Assembly: GCA_038521825.1 (NCBI GenBank)
Contig: JBCBKL010000039.1
Coordinates: forward strand, 1 to 21,214
Direction: 5' to 3'
DNA length: 21,214 nt
Origin: JBCBKL01 sp038521825
Lineage (GTDB): Bacteria; Pseudomonadota; Alphaproteobacteria; Rhodobacterales; Rhodobacteraceae
The notes beneath the pieces are model-generated. The model was not told where the DNA came from. It ran no database searches and worked only from the letters and a program-made list of their open reading frames with translations. The translations under genes were made by a program, and so were the position numbers. Shown in pieces: positions 16,201 through 21,214 of the stretch (position 1 is its first letter; each line of letters opens with the position of its first letter).

Positions 16201-18208
16201 TCTCGCGCGCCTTGTCTGTTTTGCCTTGCCGGAATGTCTGCCATGCCTCTTGCGAACGAGTGCGCAGCAAAAGTTCGACATCGTCGCTTGTGTAATCGTT
16301 CTCTGCCTTTGCGTTCTCAAGGATCGTTTGCGCCGCCAGCGCCTCGACCAGCGCTAAGTCCAGTTCATTTCTGTCCGCGGAATACTCCGACTTTTCCAGC
16401 GCCAAGGCTGCTTCGATACGATAGATTTCCGACGTGTCGGTCGCAGAGTCTTTGAGATCGGCAATGAATTCGTCTGCATTCAGAAACAGTTCTTCGACGT
16501 CCGATTTCGGCACACCAATCGAAGTTTGCAGGCGCGATGCAAAGTCGATCAGAAAATGATCCGCCGACTGAATCATAAGCGCTTCGCTGCGTTCGGCTCT
16601 GTCCTTCGCAGTTTCCGCTATCTCGCGATCCTGAACTGCTTGGTGCCGAGCATTGAAGGCAAAAATTGCAGCACCAACCGACAGGACAGCGGCCACAAGG
16701 TAAGCGCCTGCTCGCATCCGAAGGACGGTTCGTTCGCGAAGCTGCGCCGCGGCAACGGAAGCTTGTCTTTTCTCTTCCACGTCTATGCTTTGCTTGAGGA
16801 AGGCGTTGGCCGTCTCAAAGTCTCCCCCTTTTGTCGAAGCCCAGCTTTCTTTAGGCTGTTCGCGCTCAAACCAATCGCGTGCATTGGCGAGGTCGAGCCC
16901 GCTCAAGAGGTCGCCTTCGCCTGCAGCATGTGCTTCAGCCGAAGAGACCAGGCGGCGCCAGACAGCAGTCGATCTGACTTCGTTCTGAAGCCACCCTTCC
17001 ATGGCAGACCATTGCCGGATGATGCTCTCGTGGCTGAAATCTATTATCGTATCGGAGTCGATTGGCTGATCAGCCGGGGGGCGAAGGAAACTGCAGTCTT
17101 CAGAACGAAAAGCATCGACGATTCCGCGTGCAGTAGCTTCTTCTTCGACCAGTGCTATGATTTCCGATAGACGCCTTGGGTTGCGCACTGCATCGTTCAC
17201 GTTGTTGCCAAGCAGAAGTGAGCGAAACACCTGTTCTAGCGCGGGCTTCCACTCGTCCAGCAGTGTTTCAACTACGCTGTTCGCGTGGGCATCAAGCGCG
17301 CCGCGCAGGCCGCCTAGTTCTTCGTAGACCTCGTAAGTCAGGATGGTCGGCGCATCATCTGACCGATCGCGCGCCGATTGCCATAGACGGTTTAGAACAT
17401 GTTGCATCAATGGTAGTTGGTCGGCGCGCTTTGCAAGTTGCGACAGCGAGTTGCCCTCACTTTCGCTTTCCCACGGCGCCAGGCTGGATAGATCATTCAG
17501 AACACGCGTCACCAGTCTCGGCTCTATCTCAAACCCGCAAACTTTCGCCGGGCCTTCTATGGCCTCGCGGCATTCCTCGCGCGTCATCCGACGGGTCAAG
17601 TAAAGGCTCTTGTTGATTTGCTCAGCGAGACCGGGCATCAGCGCGCAGGCACCCAGATATTCAGAGCGCATCGTGACGACGATAAAGATCGGCAGGTCAG
17701 ACTGATGGCTTTCCAGCAGAAGTGAGACGAAAGCCTCTGCGGTTTCACGGCCCGCGTAGTCCTGATAGCGGAACAGTTCTTCAAACTGATCGACAAGGAG
17801 GAGAAGGCCGGTCCCCTCGCTCAGATTTCCGTCCTCGCACCATTGGACCAGGCTACGCGGTCCGCGTCGCAAGAAACTGTGTAGCAGGTTACGGTCTAGA
17901 TCACCTGCCTCTTTGGGAAGAAGTGCATTAGTCAAGTTTTGCAGCGGACGTCCGCCGGGGTGCATGTCAACAATTTGCCATTTGTGGCCCTGGCCTTCCA
18001 GAAATCCGAGTTCGAGCGCATCAAAAAGACCTGTTCGTACAAGAGATGATTTGCCACTACCAGACGTGCCGAGCACAGCCAAAAACTTGGTGGCGCACAA
18101 AGTATGCAACATCTCGTCTACGCAGCCATCGCGGCCGAAGAAGAGATCAGATTCTTGTGGTTCAAAAGCTCTCAGTCCAGGATAGGGCGTGCGATCATGC
18201 GTCGGCAT
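13247..18208 (-). CDS. STAND NTPase (nSTAND1) with membrane helix, TPR-like region and YHS-like C-terminus
   Basis: A 1653-aa multidomain protein. The N-terminus PYPGLRAFEPQESDLFFGRD (8-27) is the usual entry to nSTAND1 NTPase domains. Walker A is GTSGSGKSS (47-55), Walker B is LLLLVDQFEE (135-144), Arg181 lies in TMRSEYL, and the STAND helical segment LPLMQHVLNRLW is at 265-276. One membrane helix follows at about 499-518, then a charged, possibly coiled segment, then about 950 residues of helical repeats, TPR-like in places (for example AQLAKLHMSAGRSEEALAALERG). Residues about 1510-1610 resemble a YHS domain (IQGYDPVAYHL, WNDAIWLFSNEKNQSLF, FAPQFGGY, DDKLYFF). STAND proteins are signal-gated ATPase switches used in immunity and signalling. 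The ATG at 18208 has GGAGATG just upstream and overlaps the TIR gene end by 14 nt, so the two are co-translated. Confidence 0.88.
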   Translation of the reverse strand: MPTHDRTPYPGLRAFEPQESDLFFGRDGCVDEMLHTLCATKFLAVLGTSGSGKSSLVRTGLFDALELGFLEGQGHKWQIVDMHPGGRPLQNLTNALLPKEAGDLDRNLLHSFLRRGPRSLVQWCEDGNLSEGTGLLLLVDQFEELFRYQDYAGRETAEAFVSLLLESHQSDLPIFIVVTMRSEYLGACALMPGLAEQINKSLYLTRRMTREECREAIEGPAKVCGFEIEPRLVTRVLNDLSSLAPWESESEGNSLSQLAKRADQLPLMQHVLNRLWQSARDRSDDAPTILTYEVYEELGGLRGALDAHANSVVETLLDEWKPALEQVFRSLLLGNNVNDAVRNPRRLSEIIALVEEEATARGIVDAFRSEDCSFLRPPADQPIDSDTIIDFSHESIIRQWSAMEGWLQNEVRSTAVWRRLVSSAEAHAAGEGDLLSGLDLANARDWFEREQPKESWASTKGGDFETANAFLKQSIDVEEKRQASVAAAQLRERTVLRMRAGAYLVAAVLSVGAAIFAFNARHQAVQDREIAETAKDRAERSEALMIQSADHFLIDFASRLQTSIGVPKSDVEELFLNADEFIADLKDSATDTSEIYRIEAALALEKSEYSADRNELDLALVEALAAQTILENAKAENDYTSDDVELLLRTRSQEAWQTFRQGKTDKAREIATTITTALERHQNLIAPERQSYWRAVTLNYSSAFASEEDRWDAALLHAERCLHRLAEAGEGTNSISRVKLSCTSRVLSYAGENDKATPEMVTDLETAITLIDPADRTRGDWSRWVWARNTLAAYWSDQIGDHERARNILEGNVTRMEELAAVEPDDYGWQSELARAVGNVGVTTRKMEDNESAYQSVLQAIDILRPFKDTHDKHPHRAEELQTQVSRAQTYGDALLLRSRDAELPRKLADIALLEHELLEFLVAEGKKPDCEACTLQPISNAIVFLQAALEKGDLGAAEDMFAAYDKLLSLAEPYLDENDMSRSAIIARQNLFNRVHLAFLIPPHGGDAEPIAALTRILEQTERRQDAARKRYPRYQVLHHWHSRTLAQLAKLHMSAGRSEEALAALERGRAPLMRPVALLEADWYRFGNGPHGIDLGEAERLEALIADIPHEGFIVTLTADPLWTAEYDERPFRIVVWGGHDRAKSTLDDIAWLLRYGRGLELSESSLAFLSEEEINAREIDRDFGVHMAKMTMDVDFSSFGNVRASVAAFREALQSRDDPEDFSDASTLLSMPFVNPGHEDVGIAVIRRMLAESDHPLYDDGIEAVLQTVSSVSAARAENTPYSELFGAFLRNAERLIQQELTADLAGLEADELARYFGWRGGALLGTGDANLEYEAIRDLLTSVVLAPDDPLMLATLGRFWAEDDILYPHAHRLLTKAEKTMDPDSEHYAGTLGDLALTTSLTGDPEGALDLIDRAIGVAEDNTSLMQLNRALILHALERQEQALASFDLAVALVPGPYLEDKVDRVRKLLEPFRPQDTETREAVQAMLAEIKGQTLSPRLASADKVGIAIQGYDPVAYHLNDAATKGSPEHYVVWNDAIWLFSNEKNQSLFKESAEDFAPQFGGYEGLHYGAMSDPRVHGSPIIWSLRDDKLYFFEDEEARDEFMELPDETLRSQLLQWQSSAKDGDYQPAPLSHVSTLIEKLQGEKSQ

Positions 18209-20150
18209 CGCGCATCTCCTTTATTACGTCACTCAAATGAGCTTCATTCCAGCCTTTACGGTCGCCAAGTATTTTGAGGCCGGGCATGCTAATTGTTAAG
18301 TCGTCAGCCTTCTCGGGCGGGGGACCGAGCAAAACGGCAACAACCTTCGGGGGTCGATCACGGCGGGCACGAAGTTTGTTGAAGAGGCGTAGATTCCGGT
18401 CTGCCCAAACATGTGAAGCGTTCCCGTAAAGAAGAACAAGAGCATCGCAATCAACCAAATGTTCCTTCAAGAGATCTGGCTTCGGGTTGGCAGCCGGTGT
18501 TGCGGCCAGAAATCCATTCCGCACAAATTCATCACGCACGGTTTTTGCATATTCGAGATCGGATTCATCGGCGTTTATGAAAACGGTTTGAAGCGCGCGG
18601 TCGCCTTCGTTCTTCTCTGTAGACACTGGAGCATCAAGTTTGTCGCGCAATGAAGCTTTGAATGCCTCTAGCCCGCTGGCCATTACGGTCGCTGAGGTCA
18701 GAAGGTCCCGATAATCCGGGTTTTGAACGTTGTCCGGATCCAACGACGTAACACGCCACTGACAAGTCTCGACCTGTGCGTCAAACGCCATCGCTGCCTG
18801 AGCTCTGACGTAGCCGACGGGCAAGTCAGGCGGACATCTACCCTGATTGGGGCCGAGGAGTTGCACGAACAGATCCGATTTGGCCAGATCGGCCGCAATC
18901 TGCTTTTGGAAAGTTGCGCCGTCTTGCCTATAGGACTCGTAAGGAAGCACACGGTGGCCAAACTGCTCTAGATATCGACGCACATCCTCGCGTTGGTCTT
19001 CAATGTCTTCTGTTACCTGCGCCAGAAGCACGTGTTTCTTGCCGATGGCTGCGTCACGAACATAGCGCGCTGCGTCGGAAAACTCGTGCACAGTTTGCAT
19101 GGCCTTGATCTGGCTGCGGATTTGTTCGGCCAGATCGTGAATGAGATTGTGAAACTCAGACATCTCCGGGGTGAATGACATCGCTACAGAAGACGTCGCA
19201 TTAGGTCGGGCGTAGAAAGGCATACGCCGTTTGCTCGCCAGCATGTCGGGTAGTGTTTCTTCATCTGATACTGGCAAAACATCGACCACAAAGAGACGTC
19301 GAGGGCTTTCGCTTTCTCGCGCGAGGCGCAGACACTCTTTCTTGGCTTGCGCATCTTGCAAGTAACTTGGTGAGCAAAGAGCAACCACGCAAGCGCTGCA
19401 ATCCATAGCCGCGAGCGCTTCTTTGGCCCCTTGGTTGGATTTGAGATCACGCTTGGCAAAAAACACCCGCGGTTGATTAGCCGATCCAAGTCGTTGCCGA
19501 ACCGCCGCTTCAAGAGCATGCACAAATTCTGTGACCCATCCGTTTCGGGCTAAATTGTTGGGAAGATCATCGTTCGATGCAAAAGAAACAAAAACATCAA
19601 ATTCAGTGTTTGGTACCGAGGCAGAGCCAAAGTTGAAAGAGGATGACACTCTGCTGCGCGTCGATGGCGAGTCAGATTCGTCATCATTGGTAGGTAGATC
19701 TCGATATGCCCAAAAGACTGCTGCACGCGCTGTCAATTTCATCTGGGCGCGTTGTGCTTCAAGCCAAACTCCGGGCGCATCGCACAACTCGAGCGCTTCC
19801 AAGGAAGATTTCTTGATCGCTTCATCATCGAAATCGGCGACATGTATTGTGAGTGCTCGACCAAGCATTTTCAGCCGCTCGATATCGACCGCTTCATGCG
19901 AGATCTCTTTTCTCGTACCGAGCGCAAAAGCCCGAAAAAGCCGCGTCGCACGTTGTTTGTCGACGACTCGGTGACCAGTCGCCCAATGACCAACCGCACC
20001 GGCTGAGCACGTGGCCTCCTTGGACGATATCACTTTGGCTAGTGTTCCTTGCGTCCAGGCCGTTCCATTTTGCCCGACGCCTTTGGACATACAGATTCGC
20101 AGACTTGTCGAAAGCGACGGTTGCGGCTCACTCAAATCAAAGTCGTTCAT
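18195..20150 (-). CDS. HTH-like plus triple TIR-like domain protein
   Basis: A 651-aa soluble protein started at the ATG at 20150, which has a perfect GGAGGT 5 nt upstream. Residues about 32-76 resemble a repressor-type helix-turn-helix (TLAKVISSKEA, GAVGHWATGHR). Residues about 183-315 form a TIR domain: beta strand FDVFVSF (184-190), then CSPSYLQDAQAKKECL, in which Glu272 sits at the spacing of the catalytic Glu of NADase TIRs. Residues about 371-460 form a second TIR- or DUF4062-like module (VLLAQVTEDIEDQREDVRRYLEQFGH). Residues about 520-645 form a third, TIR-like module (FINADESDLEYAKTVRDEF, LVLLYGNASHVW, VVAVLLGPPPEKADDL). The third is the type often seen in proteins encoded next to nSTAND1 NTPases. 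It is the first gene of a two-gene operon with the STAND protein. It is probably an effector or signalling partner in a conflict system; NAD cleavage is possible but unproven. Confidence 0.82.
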   Translation of the reverse strand: MNDFDLSEPQPSLSTSLRICMSKGVGQNGTAWTQGTLAKVISSKEATCSAGAVGHWATGHRVVDKQRATRLFRAFALGTRKEISHEAVDIERLKMLGRALTIHVADFDDEAIKKSSLEALELCDAPGVWLEAQRAQMKLTARAAVFWAYRDLPTNDDESDSPSTRSRVSSSFNFGSASVPNTEFDVFVSFASNDDLPNNLARNGWVTEFVHALEAAVRQRLGSANQPRVFFAKRDLKSNQGAKEALAAMDCSACVVALCSPSYLQDAQAKKECLRLARESESPRRLFVVDVLPVSDEETLPDMLASKRRMPFYARPNATSSVAMSFTPEMSEFHNLIHDLAEQIRSQIKAMQTVHEFSDAARYVRDAAIGKKHVLLAQVTEDIEDQREDVRRYLEQFGHRVLPYESYRQDGATFQKQIAADLAKSDLFVQLLGPNQGRCPPDLPVGYVRAQAAMAFDAQVETCQWRVTSLDPDNVQNPDYRDLLTSATVMASGLEAFKASLRDKLDAPVSTEKNEGDRALQTVFINADESDLEYAKTVRDEFVRNGFLAATPAANPKPDLLKEHLVDCDALVLLYGNASHVWADRNLRLFNKLRARRDRPPKVVAVLLGPPPEKADDLTISMPGLKILGDRKGWNEAHLSDVIKEMRDADA

Positions 20151-20318
20151 ACTTACCTCCAAGATGTAGTGGAGAGTCTCAGATCGTAGTTGCCCAGTAG
20201 GCGTCCGGTAGCCGCATGTAAGCTACATTACTACTTGTTTTCATTGCAAAATTTTCCTGCCGCCGCACCAAAACTGCGGAGGCGCCCAACAATTGAAATC
20301 TATAAAAAGGAGAATGAA

Positions 20319-20480
20319 ATGGGCGCAATAAAAGAAGTTACGAACCTGCTTGGGATCTTTGTAGCGCGCATCAAAATTGGCGAACACAGCGCAAAAGTTA
20401 AGGTCACTGGTTTGGCACTCGTCGTGCTCACCTTTCTGATCGCGGTCGCGGGACCCATCGTCAGCCTTGCCTTTCAATGA
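20319..20480 (+). CDS. Small single-helix membrane protein (53 aa)
   Basis: The ATG at 20319 is preceded by AAGGAG at a good distance, and the product is 53 aa. The N-terminal half is short, amphipathic and basic (MGAIKEVTNLL...ARIKIGEHSAKVKV). The C-terminal half is one membrane helix (about residues 29-51) ending at LAFQ. An in-frame reading from 20190 has no ribosome binding site and is not supported. It is divergent from the TIR/STAND operon across a 168-nt gap, so the two may share regulation. I do not recognise the family. A membrane-acting effector, a regulator, or a component for the membrane-anchored STAND protein are all possible. Confidence 0.6.
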   Translation: MGAIKEVTNLLGIFVARIKIGEHSAKVKVTGLALVVLTFLIAVAGPIVSLAFQ

Positions 20481-20551
20481 CTTCCCACAAATCGGGCTGG
20501 GTTCAAGCCTGGACCCAGCACCATCATATTCAACATAAGGTAGAGAATACC

Positions 20552-20971
20552 ATGAAACTCAAATCTGACAACACATACGTCCCCGCAAACACAAAAGTGA
20601 AACCGCATTCGCAGCATTGGCTATCCAAACTGGTGCTATTCCCAATGGCAACCTGTGCAGCGATTTCTTCCGCTCATGCAAACGGCTCCGATGAGCCAAT
20701 TGGCGCACGGCTCTATTTCGACTACTTGCACGCCAAACACATCACAACGGAACGCGGCAGCGGAAGATTGCGAGATGAGGTGAAAATTCGCGTCATTGGA
20801 CGCGGTGCAAACGGCCTTCCGATCGACCACACTTTGCCTTCCACGAATATCCGCGACGACTATCTCCAATTCTGGACTGGCGATGTCGCAACTTGTCCTT
20901 CCCCCGTAAAACTGGGCCATTACACTTGGCATAGAAGGGGGACATTGAATGGCGAGGAAGCGGCACTCTGA
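20552..20971 (+). pseudogene. Small secreted protein, 3' end replaced by IS3 insertion
   Basis: The start at 20552 follows AGGTAGAG. The N-terminus is unusually long and basic (MKLKSDNTYVPANTKVKPHSQ), then has the hydrophobic core LSKLVLFPMATCAAISSAHA, which looks like a signal peptide cut before NGSDEPIG. The mature part has beta-like, charged sequence (GARLYFDYLHAKHITTE, LRDEVKIRVIGRGANG). Around codon 114 (near 20893) native sequence gives way to the left end of an IS element, and the last 25 codons are read from IS DNA. The gene is therefore truncated. The family is unknown. It lies 71 nt after the small membrane protein gene, so they may have been one transcript. Confidence 0.6.
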
Positions 20972-21214
20972 CGAAGACATCTTGAAGCTGCTGCGTGAGA
21001 TCGAGCTGAAGCTGGCTTCGGGCGATGACGTGGCATCCGCGTGTCGGAGCGTCGGGATCAGTGATGCGACCTACTACAACTGGCGGAAGCGGTTTGGCGG
21101 GATGGGACGCGCGCAGTTGTCGGAGATGAAGAGCCTGGAGAAAGAGAACGCGCGGCTGAAGAAGATCGTCGCGGAGCTTGAACTGGACAAGCTCATTCTC
21201 AAGGAAAGTCTGAA
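20894..21214 (+). mobile_element. Left part of an IS3-family insertion sequence
   Basis: The element contains an IS3-type orfA and runs off the right edge. The left end is placed at TGTCCTTCCCCCGTAAAACT (from 20894) because it begins with TG, has the C-run followed by AAAACTGG common to IS407-type ends, and lies 55 nt before orfA. The exact end and any target duplication cannot be checked without the right end. It inserted into the small secreted-protein gene. Confidence 0.65.
20949..21214 (+). CDS. IS3-family transposase OrfA (partial)
   Basis: At least 88 codons from the ATG at 20949, open to the right edge. The start MARKRHSDEDILKLLREIE, the helix-turn-helix SACRSVGISDATYYNWRKRFGG and the leucine-zipper-like segment SLEKENARLKKIVAELELDK are the standard layout of IS3-family OrfA (IS51/IS407 type), which binds the element ends and is fused by frameshift to the OrfB integrase. 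OrfB lies outside the window. Codon use is GC-rich, unlike the A/T-richer neighbours, which fits recent arrival. Confidence 0.92.
   Translation, partial: MARKRHSDEDILKLLREIELKLASGDDVASACRSVGISDATYYNWRKRFGGMGRAQLSEMKSLEKENARLKKIVAELELDKLILKESL

Noticed and set aside
16526..17170. 214-codon plus-strand frame inside the STAND gene
   Set aside because: It is antisense to a continuous 1653-codon frame with clear NTPase motifs.

Overview
The window looks like chromosomal DNA of a marine-type alphaproteobacterium of the Rhodobacteraceae (Roseobacter/Rhodobacter relatives). The evidence is a yajC-secD-secF block followed by a helABCDX-type cytochrome c maturation cluster (ccmA-B-C-D-G), a VPLPA-CTERM sorting signal, and high-GC, GGC/CTG-rich codon use in the left half. 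No species can be named from the sequence alone.

Left half (1 to about 9.9 kb), core genes. On the minus strand lie a partial small membrane protein and a secreted trypsin-fold serine protease. Divergent from them is the Sec accessory operon yajC-secD-secF, followed with overlap or short spacing by a TauE/SafE-type permease and a small Mth938-domain protein. The secD-secF gap (about 196 nt) is not empty: it holds a 22-bp near-perfect long-range stem, probably a structured RNA. Next comes a tightly packed ccmA-ccmB-ccmC-ccmD-ccmG cluster for haem export and apocytochrome thiol reduction; ccmE, ccmF and ccmH are not in the window. A perfect 10-bp inverted repeat separates ccmG from a convergent VPLPA-CTERM surface/exported protein, which is followed by an SDR oxidoreductase.

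Right half (about 10 to 21.2 kb), accessory DNA. It opens with a decayed SLC13-type permease (frameshift, in-frame stop, second frameshift, missing C-terminus). Next are a secreted protein of unknown family and about 0.7 kb without a supportable gene. The main feature is a two-gene minus-strand operon. Its first gene encodes a 651-aa protein with an HTH-like N-terminus and three TIR-like domains. Its second gene, overlapping by 14 nt, encodes a 1653-aa STAND NTPase (nSTAND1) with one transmembrane helix, a long helical/TPR-like region and a C-terminal YHS-like domain. Divergent from this pair are a 53-aa single-helix membrane protein and a small secreted protein that is cut by an IS3-family element running off the window. 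The base composition is visibly more A/T-rich here than in the sec/ccm half.

The best candidate for an undescribed system is the TIR/STAND pair with its divergent small membrane protein. TIR plus STAND pairing is a known theme of bacterial conflict (defence/abortive infection) systems. The YHS-like C-terminus, the transmembrane layout and the possible third component are the unusual parts. Function is inferred from architecture only.
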